From assembly GCA_028279515.1 (NCBI GenBank), contig JANQNQ010000001.1, positions 124,001 to 188,000 of the forward strand: a stretch of 64,000 nucleotides of DNA, given 5' to 3'. Position numbers and translations under genes: made by a program. The DNA is from Flavobacteriaceae bacterium. GTDB taxonomy: Bacteria > Bacteroidota > Bacteroidia > Flavobacteriales > Flavobacteriaceae. Of the stretch, positions 13,327 to 21,561 are shown in pieces. Position 1 is the first letter of the stretch, and each line of letters opens with the position of its first letter. The notes under the pieces were generated by a model. The model searched no databases and had not been told where the DNA came from. It was given only the letters and a program-made list of their open reading frames with translations.

Positions 13327-15813
13327 TTAGTTTTTGATATGAATACTGTTGTCTTTCTTGATGAATATTACTGTTGATTTCGATAGTGGTTTACCGAAAT
13401 CTGAGCCTTTCCCATAATTTTTCTTGTAATGGGCGGGCGTGTACAGATGAATCTCTTGCTTGTATTTGCCATAGTTTTTTGCATTCTTATGCAGGCGGCT
13501 GGCAAAGTAATAAGCAAAACTTGACGGACTGTATTGTGCAAGCTCACTTTTCTTTATCTGCTTATCGTCAATCCAGACTCCAAAAGGTCCGCTTTTCCAG
13601 TTGTCCAGTTGTGATTGACTCGGGGCATTCATTTTCGGTTTTTTAGGAATAAAAACCAATCGCGCTTTGTGCTCTTCCGGAAGGTCTTGGTAGTTAGTTT
13701 GCACATATTTTCCAGGAATCGTTTCTAGCTTAAAGGTGGCATTTTTATAATACTCAGCACGTTCTTTTTCAGAAACACTGCGCTTTGGTGCAGATTGTAC
13801 CTCCCATACTTTAGCCTTCGTCTTTGCTGATATCGCTTGCTTCTTATAGGTGGCAACCGCCTTTTCATAATACGCCTGTGCTTCCTTATACCTTTTAACC
13901 TGAGCTGGTGTCGGGTCATCTGGTAACGGTGGCGGTGGAGGTGGAGGCGCAGTTGGGCTTTTTGCCAATTTCACGGCCTTTTCATAATATGCTTGCGCTT
14001 CCTTGTGTTTTTTCACTTGCGCAGGCGTTGGGTTTTTAGGTAACGGCGGCGGCGGAGGTGGAGGTGCAGTTGTTAGCTTTTTTGCCTTAGCCAACGATTT
14101 TTCATAATATAGTAATGCTTCCTTATGCCTTTTCACCTGAGCCGGAGTTGGATTCTTTGGTAAAGGTGGCGGTGGTGGTGGCACTTCCCTTACTTCTATC
14201 TTTGTAGGTCTCGGAACCTCTTTTACTTCGATTACCGTAGGTGGTTTTGGCATCGGAGGAAATTCTGGAAATGCCTCAGCCTTCTTTCTTTGAGCTTCAG
14301 TCATCACGCTGTACAGATACTCCATTCTCAGCACTTCTTTTCGCATCACTTTCATCTTATCCTTGGGCATGTTGTTATACTTGCTTGCCAAAGCATTGTA
14401 CTCTTCGATCTGTGCTTTGGTAGCCCCTTCTTGGATCTTAGTAGCTGGCGGTGGAGGCGGTGGAAGAATACTGTGTGTTTTCTTCTCAACTTTAGAGAAC
14501 CCTTCATATAGTTTTAAGGCGTTCTCTAAAGATCTCATTAAAGAATTGTGCTTTACTGAAGTAGGGTTCTTTAGATATTCTTGAATCTCTTTTCCATAAA
14601 CCTTGGCTTGCGCTCTGTAGCGTTCGATTCTTTCTTTGAGCTTGGGGTCTTGAGCAACGTTAAGATCTTCACCGAGTTCAAAGCGTTTTACTCCATAGTC
14701 TATTAGTACTTCTTCAATATCAATGATAAAGCCCATGCGCACATTAGGCTCGGCTTCAATGTAAGCACGAACATTGTTTGCTCTAGCTTCTTTCGACATA
14801 TCAGCGTTAAACGTACTCAACACATTTTTGAGTTCATCTATATTGGTATCATATTGATCATTGACTACTATTAGGTCATTGGCCTTCGCAGTGATATAAA
14901 TATCCTGTACCGATAGATGTTCATCTATGACTAGGTCCTCATATACTGCTTTCCGCTCGCTAAAAGAATAGAGCAGGAATGCAAATAGCGGCAACAGCAA
15001 TAGACTTTTCGCCCATCTTGTGATGCCTTTAGTTTGTTTTGTCATCATTTGTAATCTTTTTTTAGTAACTGAATAATTAATGCTACTGGCCAAGTAGTTT
15101 TCTGTGTCACCACCAGCTGTACCTAATAAAAGATGCTGATAGGTGTTGATATCATTGTTGGACTGTATTACTGAAGCATCTGCCAAGAATTCATGATTTA
15201 GTTTGATTGCTTTTTTATAGAGGAAAAGCAACGGATTAAACCAGAAGACGATCTGCAACAATTCGACAAAAACGATGTCGAGAGAATGCTTTTGTTTTAC
15301 ATGTTCTAATTCATGTTGAAGCAATACAGGTGCTATTTTTTTATGCTGAAAAGCCTCTTTTTCGAGAAATATATATCGAAGAAAGCTGTGCGGAAGCACT
15401 TTTTCTTGCAAGAGTACAAGCGAAGCTTGCTGCCAACGCTCGATCGGATTTTTCCAGGTTCTTTTGACCATTCGAAATAAGTTGATAGCAAAACGAATGG
15501 CAAAGAGCAAGGCGATGCTTAAGTATATGTATAGCAATACCTTCTCAAAAGAGTATGCCTGGGTCGCTACTAGGTTGTCTTCAGCTGCTGTCAATGCCTC
15601 TAATGGAATGTCCTGAGATTGCTCGAGCGTTATTCGCGTAGGAGCTGGTACCGTAACCTCAAAGGTGGTAAAAGGTACTGCCAAAGAAAAGATCAAACTA
15701 ACCAAGAGAAAATAACGGTTAAAACGATGCATCTGTTCCCTTGACAACAGCACATGATAACATCCCAAAAGGATGATCATGCATAGCGTAGATTTTAAAA
15801 GGAAAGCTATCAT
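13327..15813 (-). CDS. BlaR1-like M56 membrane metallopeptidase with proline-rich repeats
   Basis: Membrane sensor-protease of 828 residues. Transmembrane segments lie at about 4-22, 34-50, 92-112 and 268-285. The zinc site is H167-E168-x-x-H171 (QHELEH), with E208 (LNHEFLADA) as probable third ligand. After the last membrane segment comes a long periplasmic region: a helical part, then three 40-residue repeats joined by runs of 6-7 prolines, then a roughly 150-residue C-terminal domain. There is no penicillin-binding sensor domain as in BlaR1, so the signal is unknown. The gene overlaps the BlaI-like gene by 4 nt. In the paradigm pair the protease leads to cleavage of the repressor. Confidence 0.88.
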   Translation of the reverse strand: MIAFLLKSTLCMIILLGCYHVLLSREQMHRFNRYFLLVSLIFSLAVPFTTFEVTVPAPTRITLEQSQDIPLEALTAAEDNLVATQAYSFEKVLLYIYLSIALLFAIRFAINLFRMVKRTWKNPIERWQQASLVLLQEKVLPHSFLRYIFLEKEAFQHKKIAPVLLQHELEHVKQKHSLDIVFVELLQIVFWFNPLLFLYKKAIKLNHEFLADASVIQSNNDINTYQHLLLGTAGGDTENYLASSINYSVTKKRLQMMTKQTKGITRWAKSLLLLPLFAFLLYSFSERKAVYEDLVIDEHLSVQDIYITAKANDLIVVNDQYDTNIDELKNVLSTFNADMSKEARANNVRAYIEAEPNVRMGFIIDIEEVLIDYGVKRFELGEDLNVAQDPKLKERIERYRAQAKVYGKEIQEYLKNPTSVKHNSLMRSLENALKLYEGFSKVEKKTHSILPPPPPPATKIQEGATKAQIEEYNALASKYNNMPKDKMKVMRKEVLRMEYLYSVMTEAQRKKAEAFPEFPPMPKPPTVIEVKEVPRPTKIEVREVPPPPPPLPKNPTPAQVKRHKEALLYYEKSLAKAKKLTTAPPPPPPPLPKNPTPAQVKKHKEAQAYYEKAVKLAKSPTAPPPPPPPLPDDPTPAQVKRYKEAQAYYEKAVATYKKQAISAKTKAKVWEVQSAPKRSVSEKERAEYYKNATFKLETIPGKYVQTNYQDLPEEHKARLVFIPKKPKMNAPSQSQLDNWKSGPFGVWIDDKQIKKSELAQYSPSSFAYYFASRLHKNAKNYGKYKQEIHLYTPAHYKKNYGKGSDFGKPLSKSTVIFIKKDNSIHIKN
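13836..14190 (-). repeat. Three in-frame repeats of about 40 codons in the M56 gene
   Basis: Each unit encodes a proline run, then LP(K/D)(N/D)PTPAQVK, then a helix ending YYEK. Units begin near 14172, 14048 and 13928 on the minus strand. The helix part is charged and the proline runs are likely rigid linkers. Codon-level similarity suggests recent duplication. Confidence 0.85.
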
Positions 15814-16181
15814 TTCTTCTTCTTTTCGAGTTTTTTATCTACTAAACTTCTTAGTGCTTCAAGCTCTTTTTCAGAGAGATCGGTCTCTTCGGTAAAGAAG
15901 GAGGCAAATTGCGAAGCCGAATTGTTGAAGAAATTCTTGATCAACCCGTTAAGGTGTTTCGAAAAGTAATCTTTCTTCTTCACCAACGGATAGTATTCCC
16001 TTGATTTTCCAAATACCGTATATGCTATAAACCCTTTGTCGGTCATACGCTTCAATAGGGTTGCTATTGTTGTGGTTGCGGGCTTCGGCTCAGGATATTC
16101 TTCTAAAAGGTCTTTCATGAAAGCCTTCTCTAGTTTCCAGAGGTGATTCATCAATTCTTCTTCGGTTTTTGACAATTGCAT
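15810..16181 (-). CDS. BlaI/MecI/CopY family winged-helix repressor
   Basis: DNA-binding repressor of 123 residues. The N-terminal winged helix (about 1-75) shows the family pattern LSKTEEELMNHLWK and TTIATLLKRMTDKGF; the C-terminal helices dimerise in known members. It is the promoter-proximal gene, its ATGA overlapping the M56 protease start, the usual arrangement of BlaI/BlaR1 systems in Bacteroidota. Two dyads immediately upstream are its likely operators, so autorepression is expected. Target genes beyond this operon cannot be identified here. Confidence 0.93.
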   Translation of the reverse strand: MQLSKTEEELMNHLWKLEKAFMKDLLEEYPEPKPATTTIATLLKRMTDKGFIAYTVFGKSREYYPLVKKKDYFSKHLNGLIKNFFNNSASQFASFFTEETDLSEKELEALRSLVDKKLEKKKK

Positions 16182-16205
16182 AGTCCTTCTATTTTAAACA
16201 TGTTC

Positions 16206-16219
16206 TCTACAAATGTAGA
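16206..16219. promoter_or_regulatory. BlaI-type operator 1, covering the -7 box
   Basis: Dyad TCTACAAATGTAGA. Its core is the TACA/TGTA operator type of BlaI/MecI. On the minus strand it contains TACATTTG (16210-16217), a perfect -7 element for the repressor gene that starts at 16181. Confidence 0.82.
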
Positions 16220-16233
16220 ATAAAAATATTAAT

Positions 16234-16247
16234 TCTACAAGTGTAGA
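16234..16247. promoter_or_regulatory. BlaI-type operator 2, covering the -33 box
   Basis: Dyad TCTACAAGTGTAGA, 28 bp centre to centre from operator 1. It holds the minus-strand TTG (16238-16240) that lies 20 nt from the -7 box, so bound repressor would hide both promoter elements. Confidence 0.8.
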
Positions 16248-16266
16248 GGTAAATAATAATAAGAAA

Positions 16267-16290
16267 CCGCTCGAAAAGAGCGGCTATCCT
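16267..16290 (-). terminator. Terminator of the M20 dipeptidase gene
   Basis: Stem CCGCTC (16267-16272), loop of five, GAGCGG (16278-16283), directly downstream of the gene that ends at 16293; a short T-rich run follows on the minus strand. Confidence 0.7.
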
Positions 16291-16292
16291 AT

Positions 16293-17681
16293 TTATTTGC
16301 TAAGTTCTGTAAAGTATTTATAGAACCAAGGAATGGTCTCAATCCCTTTTAGATAATTCCAGACGCCAAAATGCTCGTTCGGAGAGTGGATGGCATCACT
16401 GTCAAGACCAAAGCCCATCAAGATGGTTTTGCTCTTTAGTTCTTTTTCAAACAGCGAAACGATCGGGATACTACCACCACTTCTTTGTGGTATTGGTGTT
16501 TTACCGAAAGTAGTCTCATAAGCCTTTGAAGCCGCTTGGTACCCTTTGCTGTCAATAGGTGTAACATATCCTTGTCCGCCGTGATGTGGGTCCACTTTTA
16601 CAGTGACTCCCGCAGGAGCGATGCTTTCAAAATGCTTGCTGAAAAGCTCGGTAATCTCTTCCCAATCTTGGTTCGGTACCAATCGCATCGAGATCTTTGC
16701 ATAGGCTTTGCTTGCGATCACCGTTTTGGCACCTTCACCAGTATAGCCGCCCCAAATACCATTTACATCGAGTGTTGGGCGTATAGAGTTTCGTTCGTTG
16801 GTAGTGTATCCTGCTTCACCGTGCACATCCTTGATGTCCAGTGCTCTTTTGTAATTGTCAAGCGAGAAGGGTGCTTCACCCATTTTTGCACGTTCTTCTT
16901 TGCTTAATTCTTCCACCTTATCATAAAAACCGGGGATGGTAATGTGATTATTCTCATCGTGCAGGGAGGCGATCATCTGCGCCAAAATGTTAATCGGATT
17001 GGCAACAGCACCACCATAGAGTCCGGAGTGAAGGTCTCTATTTGGGCCGGTTACTTCAACCTCAACATAACTGAGTCCGCGTAATCCAGTCGTGATGCTC
17101 GGTACATCATTGGCAATCATACCAGTATCCGAAATTAGGATCACATCATTGGCCAACTTCTCTTGATTTCTTTCAACGAACCAGCCCAAGCTCTCGCTGC
17201 CCACTTCTTCTTCGCCTTCGATCATGAACTTAACATTGCAAGGCAATTGCCCTGTCGAGGTCATAAACTCTAAAGCTTTGACGTGCATATACATCTGTCC
17301 TTTGTCATCACAAGCACCACGGGCGAAGATGGCGCCTTCGGGATGCTTTTCTGTTTTTTTGATGATGGGTTCAAACGGACCGCTTTCCCAAAGATCCAAA
17401 GGGTCTGGCGGTTGTACATCGTAATGCCCATAAACCAATACCGTCGGAAGGGTGGGGTCGATGGTTTTTTCGCCATAAACGATGGGATATCCGGGAGTTT
17501 CGCAAATCTCTACATGGTCGCAACCTGCTTTTTCAAGACTTGTTTTAATGGCTTCGGCGGTATCGATCACATCTTGACTATAGGCCGAATCGGCACTGAT
17601 TGAAGGGATTTTTAGGAGTTCGATGAGTTCATCGATAAAACGTTCTTTGTGTTGTTGAACGTAGGATTGAATATTTTCCAT
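16293..17681 (-). CDS. M20 family dipeptidase (CNDP-like)
   Basis: Zinc dipeptidase of 462 residues, cytoplasmic by lack of a signal peptide. Metal-site motifs appear in order: YGHYDVQPP (about 85-93), ARGACDDKGQ, EGEEEVGSES (about 155-164), ISDTGM and DAIHSPNE near the C-terminus. The lid domain lies in the middle (about 205-360). It hydrolyses dipeptides or similar small peptides, exact preference unknown. Single-gene unit: own promoter (TACATTTG at 17705-17712 on the minus strand) and own terminator. Confidence 0.92.
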   Translation of the reverse strand: MENIQSYVQQHKERFIDELIELLKIPSISADSAYSQDVIDTAEAIKTSLEKAGCDHVEICETPGYPIVYGEKTIDPTLPTVLVYGHYDVQPPDPLDLWESGPFEPIIKKTEKHPEGAIFARGACDDKGQMYMHVKALEFMTSTGQLPCNVKFMIEGEEEVGSESLGWFVERNQEKLANDVILISDTGMIANDVPSITTGLRGLSYVEVEVTGPNRDLHSGLYGGAVANPINILAQMIASLHDENNHITIPGFYDKVEELSKEERAKMGEAPFSLDNYKRALDIKDVHGEAGYTTNERNSIRPTLDVNGIWGGYTGEGAKTVIASKAYAKISMRLVPNQDWEEITELFSKHFESIAPAGVTVKVDPHHGGQGYVTPIDSKGYQAASKAYETTFGKTPIPQRSGGSIPIVSLFEKELKSKTILMGFGLDSDAIHSPNEHFGVWNYLKGIETIPWFYKYFTELSK

Positions 17682-17704
17682 TCACATTATTAATTGTTGA
17701 CAAT

Positions 17705-17712
17705 CAAATGTA
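17705..17712 (-). promoter_or_regulatory. -7 promoter element of the M20 gene
   Basis: TACATTTG on the minus strand matches TAnnTTTG exactly, 23 nt upstream of the ATG. No clear -33 TTG at normal spacing. Confidence 0.6.
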
Positions 17713-17745
17713 CTAAAAAAAGAAGATTTTTTATTCGATGGTTTG

Positions 17746-17775
17746 TTTGAATATTGAAAATCTTGTTTATATTTG
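17746..17775 (+). promoter_or_regulatory. Promoter of tRNA-Leu
   Basis: TTTG at 17746-17749, 18-nt spacer, TATATTTG at 17768-17775: a full Bacteroidota vegetative promoter ending 15 nt before the mature tRNA. Confidence 0.85.
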
Positions 17776-17790
17776 CAGCCCAATTACAGC

Positions 17791-17872
17791 GCGGATGTGG
17801 TGGAACTGGTAGACACGCTAGACTTAGGATCTAGTGCCGCAAGGCGTGGGGGTTCGACTCCCTTCATCCGCA
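17791..17872 (+). tRNA. tRNA-Leu (anticodon UAG)
   Basis: Acceptor arms GCGGATG (17791-17797) and CATCCGC (17865-17871) pair fully, with discriminator A. The anticodon stem CTAGA/TCTAG encloses loop CTTAGGA, giving UAG (reads CUA/CUN leucine codons). The long variable arm typical of class II tRNA-Leu (TGCCGCAAGGCG) and the T arm with GTTCGAC are present. CCA is not encoded. A hairpin terminator follows directly. Its 3' end is repeated twice downstream (see the repeat entries). Confidence 0.97.
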
Positions 17873-17875
17873 CAG

Positions 17876-17903
17876 AGCTCTTCAGAAATGAAGGGCTTTT
17901 TTA
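17876..17903 (+). terminator. tRNA-Leu terminator
   Basis: Stem AGCTCTTCA / TGAAGGGCT (one G-U pair), loop GAAA, then a T run. Confidence 0.85.
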
Positions 17904-18021
17904 TTTTCAGAGGTTTGTACGTTACAAAAAGCTAGTGAAGAGAGGAGAAGCCTGTCCCGAGCGAAGCCGAGGGAACCCACTTCATCCGACAAAGCTTCTC
18001 AGAGACGAGAAGCTTTTTTAT
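17904..18021 (+). repeat. Island-flanking direct repeat, copy A (tRNA-Leu side)
   Basis: About 115 bp that matches copy B at 22590-22708 at roughly 80% by eye, with near-identical blocks AGGTTTGTAC and AAAAAGCTAGTGAAG and a shared CACTTCATCCG. It contains the imperfect palindrome tcccgagcgaagccgaggga and ends with a truncated tRNA 3' end (CTTCATCCG) plus a perfect 10-bp hairpin (AAAGCTTCTC / GAGAAGCTTT, 17991-18016) with a T run. It may be a remnant of an attachment region. Confidence 0.8.
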
Positions 18022-18113
18022 ATGTCATTCTAATTGCTGTTATTTGGAATTAACTAATCGCAAATTATGGTATTGTACATAGTATAATGCCTTTAAATTC
18101 TTATTAAACTTTA

Positions 18114-19523
18114 CTAAGTTGTTTTATTTTCCGCCTGAAACAATCTTTTAAAATCGTTTTTATATTCTTGCCAAATATTCACTTTGGCCAACTCTGAATT
18201 TCCTTTTTTGAATTGCTTTCTCATTTCGTAAGCGGCCAACAATCCTGCTAAAATGTTTCCGAGAGAAATTCCTATAAAAATTCCTGCAATACCGAAATAA
18301 GAACCGATTAGCGTTAACGGAATTGTAAACGCAACAGATTTTACCAACATAATCTTCATGGAATTCATGGGCAATTGTAACCCATTAAAAATGGACGATG
18401 TTATTATGAAGAGACCATAGAAAATATAGGAGAAGCTTACGATATAAAAATATTGTGCAGTATAGTTAATTACTGAAATATCTTCACTGAATAATTTTGC
18501 AATGGGTCTTATAAATATGAAAAGTAAAATACAAACGAGTAAACCTAAATAGGTAGATGCTCTACCTCCAAAAGCTATGGATTCATCAATTCTGGAATGT
18601 TGCTTTGCTCCTAAGTTTTGAGCAATAAAAGGTGTGATTGCTGTACTAACACCTAAAATACCGATCATTAATAGAGTTTGAATTCTGCTGGCCACACCGA
18701 ATGCGGCTACAGCTGTCGATGCTTGTTTAGCGAATAAAAAGGTTAAATAAATTAATGTTAAAGGTCCAATGATTTGAGTAATAATGGTAGGCAATCCTAA
18801 TTTACCGATCTCTTTTGTGGTATAGAGCAAATTCCCGAAAGTTTCCTTTATATCAATTTTTAAGAGTCGGTCTTTTATCAATAAAAAGAACATTCCTATA
18901 ATTACAAAAAGCCAAGAGGATACAGTTGCGAACGCTGCTCCCTTTATTCCCATTTCTGGCAAACCTAATTTTCCAAATATTAAGGCATAATCTAAAATAA
19001 GGTTAATTACTCCTGCAATTCCCATAATGATTTCAGGCCTTTTTACATTTCCTGTTGCACGTAAAATTCCTCCAGCCATTAGGCCAGTTGTCAGTAATGG
19101 GATTCCATAAAATAGTGGAATGATATATTGTTTTACTAACGGTAACGTAGTTGCATCGGCTCCCATTAAAGTAAAGATTGGAGTTACAAAATAAATCCCT
19201 AATACCGCAAAAACACTTGATGCAACAATACTTAATATAACAGCAACAAAAGCAGTTTGGTTTACCTTCTTATCATTGTCTGCTCCTTTGGCCGCACCTA
19301 TTATTATAGAAACGCCAACAGCTAATCCCATAAATAAGCCGACCACCAAAAAATAAAGTGTAGATGCAAAACTTAAAGCAGCTAATGCACTTGCACCTAA
19401 CTGTCCAACAAAATAAGTGTCAACAACTTGAAACAAAAATGTAGAGAGCATACCTATACTTATGGGTAAACTCATTGATAGCAGTACTTTCTTTGTTTTG
19501 TCTTTTATTAGATCTGTTGCCAT
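18114..19523 (-). CDS. MATE family efflux transporter
   Basis: Inner-membrane exporter of 469 residues with about 12 transmembrane segments in two similar halves (about 10-225 and 240-440). The opening LPISIGMLSTFLFQVVDTYFVGQLG and the repeat-like start of the second half (GLPTIITQIIGPL) are typical. MATE pumps expel cationic drugs or other small molecules using Na+ or H+ gradients. It is the last gene of the A+T-rich minus-strand block that starts with MarR, so it may export what that regulator senses. 54 nt separate it from the isochorismatase-like gene. Confidence 0.93.
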   Translation of the reverse strand: MATDLIKDKTKKVLLSMSLPISIGMLSTFLFQVVDTYFVGQLGASALAALSFASTLYFLVVGLFMGLAVGVSIIIGAAKGADNDKKVNQTAFVAVILSIVASSVFAVLGIYFVTPIFTLMGADATTLPLVKQYIIPLFYGIPLLTTGLMAGGILRATGNVKRPEIIMGIAGVINLILDYALIFGKLGLPEMGIKGAAFATVSSWLFVIIGMFFLLIKDRLLKIDIKETFGNLLYTTKEIGKLGLPTIITQIIGPLTLIYLTFLFAKQASTAVAAFGVASRIQTLLMIGILGVSTAITPFIAQNLGAKQHSRIDESIAFGGRASTYLGLLVCILLFIFIRPIAKLFSEDISVINYTAQYFYIVSFSYIFYGLFIITSSIFNGLQLPMNSMKIMLVKSVAFTIPLTLIGSYFGIAGIFIGISLGNILAGLLAAYEMRKQFKKGNSELAKVNIWQEYKNDFKRLFQAENKTT

Positions 19524-19577
19524 ATTGATTTGGTGATAATGTGATTAAAAAGGGCACCTAAGTGCCCGAAATCAAGA

Positions 19578-20303
19578 TCAATACTTTCCTGCGAAAGGAT
19601 AAAAATGTTCCTTCATTATGCCAACAAATCCACCTTTAACCTTGTCCGATTTCATAGCATTTGGATTGGTATATACCCTCAAGATCTCTGCACCTGCACC
19701 TTCCCAAGTAAATGGAATTGCTCCGGCTTGTACCATTCTGTCAATTGCTCGATTGTGAGCATCTGTTGTTGCATCACCCATTACGTCGGTTAGAATATAT
19801 ACTTCATAGCCTGCCTTGATAGCATCTAAAGCGGTATAAGTTGGGCAACCAGAAGTCCATAACCCTGTAATGATTAATTTTTGTCGTCCAGTTTTTTCAA
19901 CAGCATTTATCACTTCTCTATTTTGCCATGCATTAAGCGTAATTCGGTCAATATTCTTTACATCTTTCATTAAGTTTTTAAATTCTGTAAGTGTTGACTT
20001 ATTTGCTCCTAGCCCAACTCCAATGGTAGATTCAATAATAGGGATATTAAATACCTGGGCAGTTTTAATAATAGCTTGTGTATTATTAATTAATACATCT
20101 CTATCTATATTTTTAACTACTCCCATCATTTCTTCTTGAAAATCGATTACTAATAATACAGTGTTTTCAGAAGTAAGAAGGTTGTCAAATTTTGGATCCT
20201 TAGGGATATAATTATCACCCGGATTTTGTGCAAAAACACTTGTGCTAAAAAAAACTACTAATAGTATTAGCGCTAATGATTTAATAATTTCTATTGTTTT
20301 CAT
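19578..20303 (-). CDS. Exported isochorismatase-family (YcaC-like) hydrolase
   Basis: Cysteine hydrolase of 241 residues with a signal peptide (ending SVFAQ near residue 26). The conserved Asp is in LLVIDFQEEM (about residue 54) and the nucleophile Cys in TSGCPTYTALDA (about 153). The region around ITLNAWQN and the end HNRAIDRMVQAGA resemble the YcaC subgroup. The usual catalytic Lys is not obvious. The family hydrolyses amides or vinyl ethers, and the substrate cannot be told. A signal peptide is uncommon for this family and puts it in the periplasm beside a beta-barrel gene and a pump. Confidence 0.85.
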   Translation of the reverse strand: MKTIEIIKSLALILLVVFFSTSVFAQNPGDNYIPKDPKFDNLLTSENTVLLVIDFQEEMMGVVKNIDRDVLINNTQAIIKTAQVFNIPIIESTIGVGLGANKSTLTEFKNLMKDVKNIDRITLNAWQNREVINAVEKTGRQKLIITGLWTSGCPTYTALDAIKAGYEVYILTDVMGDATTDAHNRAIDRMVQAGAIPFTWEGAGAEILRVYTNPNAMKSDKVKGGFVGIMKEHFYPFAGKY

Positions 20304-20342
20304 TTTACTTGGTTTTAAATTAATTACTTTTTATCGTGATAG

Positions 20343-20750
20343 TTATTTTATTTCTCTTGCCACTATAAGTGCTTTGTTCAACAGTTCAATTGCCCCTTTC
20401 TTATAAATAGATTCTACAATTTGAATGTCTTTACCTTGATGTTTATATATCAATTCTTTGTATTGTTCTAAAGTCCATCCTTGTGTTTCGTAATTACCTC
20501 CTGGGATTTGTTGTTTGGCAGAACTATATCTACAGGCTCCGGGAGCAAAGTAGACAACAGACCATTTGTGGGATTTTAGTTTCTCAATAAAATCTACATC
20601 TTTGGTGGTAGGGATGTACTCTACATTTCCGAGAAGTTGAGGAACTACTTCTGAAAATTGTAAGGACAATATTGGATCGCAGCCACGTGCCAAAATGCTT
20701 TTATTAGAATTGTCTATTTTTCTATGATATTCTTGTTTTATTTTTTCCAT
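20343..20750 (-). CDS. Conserved-looking protein of unknown function
   Basis: I do not recognise this 135-residue protein. The start is set at ATG 20750 (MEKIKQEYH), 13 nt after the stop of the preceding gene; an upstream in-frame codon at 20813 would overlap that gene. No signal peptide. It looks globular, with KWSVVYFAPGACRYSSAKQQIPGGN near the middle holding a single well-placed Cys, and a C-terminal helix. Its place between a barrel protein and the isochorismatase-like enzyme suggests a shared pathway. Confidence 0.65.
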   Translation of the reverse strand: MEKIKQEYHRKIDNSNKSILARGCDPILSLQFSEVVPQLLGNVEYIPTTKDVDFIEKLKSHKWSVVYFAPGACRYSSAKQQIPGGNYETQGWTLEQYKELIYKHQGKDIQIVESIYKKGAIELLNKALIVAREIK

Positions 20751-20763
20751 TTTATTCGTGTTA

Positions 20764-21498
20764 TTATTGAATTTTACTGAATGCGTAATTGAAACCAAAT
20801 ACCAGCTTTCCATTTGTTTTACTAATTACTGATGGATTATTATTGTTATACACTAGATTATAGGTCATATTTACTCCAATATTTTTGACTATTTGAAACA
20901 TCAAAACCATCCTGCTATTAAAGCTGTGATAATTACCGTTTTTAAGAGATAGATACCCATGTGAATCAAACATGGCATAGATTAGGTCTTTTTTTAATGG
21001 AAACTTTAGTTTGAGGTAAGACCCTATACTTGCTGCTTTATGTACAGGAGTGTTTTCATATTTTAAATTCAGATAACCTGAAAAAATATTGGCCTGTAAA
21101 AAACGATGTTTTCTTTTTTTAATTACGTTTATTCCAATTCCCAAACCTCCAATTAATGAATGATCAATGGCGTAAGCCTGAGCAAAACCATAGTGGGTCA
21201 TGGCGATTGGAAAAAATGTTTTGTTTGAGCTGTATTGATATATGCCAAATGACCAAAAATCATTAATAAGGCTACCGTTGTTTACCTTTAGGAATTCATA
21301 GTTGGCCTGCAACTCAATATGGGTTTGCTTTTTCTCAAAGATTACTCCACCATTGGGATTAATGACGAGCTGAGCAAAATTTCCTGTCTGCCACTTTCCT
21401 CTAACTCCTAAATTACCATTGATGCGCAGACTGTCGCTTTGGGCATTTATGAACTGAAAACTTAGCAAAACTAGAAGCGGTATTGATATTTTAATCAT
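20764..21498 (-). CDS. Predicted outer-membrane beta-barrel protein
   Basis: Signal peptide (MIKISIPLLVLLSFQFINAQ) and 225 mature residues of alternating hydrophobic and polar strands (INGNLGVRGKW, IELQANYEFL, FLQANIFSGYLNL, KLVFGFNYAFSKI), ending in an aromatic-containing strand. This fits a small outer-membrane barrel similar in style to DUF481 proteins. Its upstream sequence nearly copies that of the MarR gene, so it likely starts a MarR-controlled transcript with the next two or three genes. Confidence 0.75.
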   Translation of the reverse strand: MIKISIPLLVLLSFQFINAQSDSLRINGNLGVRGKWQTGNFAQLVINPNGGVIFEKKQTHIELQANYEFLKVNNGSLINDFWSFGIYQYSSNKTFFPIAMTHYGFAQAYAIDHSLIGGLGIGINVIKKRKHRFLQANIFSGYLNLKYENTPVHKAASIGSYLKLKFPLKKDLIYAMFDSHGYLSLKNGNYHSFNSRMVLMFQIVKNIGVNMTYNLVYNNNNPSVISKTNGKLVFGFNYAFSKIQ

Positions 21499-21504
21499 AA
21501 CATA

Positions 21505-21528
21505 TACAATATTTGTACATACATATAT
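21505..21528. promoter_or_regulatory. Putative MarR operator at the barrel-protein promoter
   Basis: TACAATATTTGTA (21505-21517) is a dyad TACAA-N3-TTGTA followed by TACATATATAT. It aligns base for base with 22521-22544 and sits at the same distance (6 nt) from the ATG. Confidence 0.65.
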
Positions 21529-21561
21529 ATAAATAAAAAAATAGCTGCTTTTTCTTGTGCT

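Noticed and set aside
13836-14190. CRISPR array or DNA satellite
   Set aside because: The repeats are in frame within a coding gene with unequal spacing and conserved protein units; there are no short identical repeats with unique spacers.
17773-18033. Plus-strand open frame of 86 codons across the tRNA-Leu gene
   Set aside because: It runs through the tRNA, its terminator and the repeat; its protein has no sensible pattern, and the RNA gene explains the bases.
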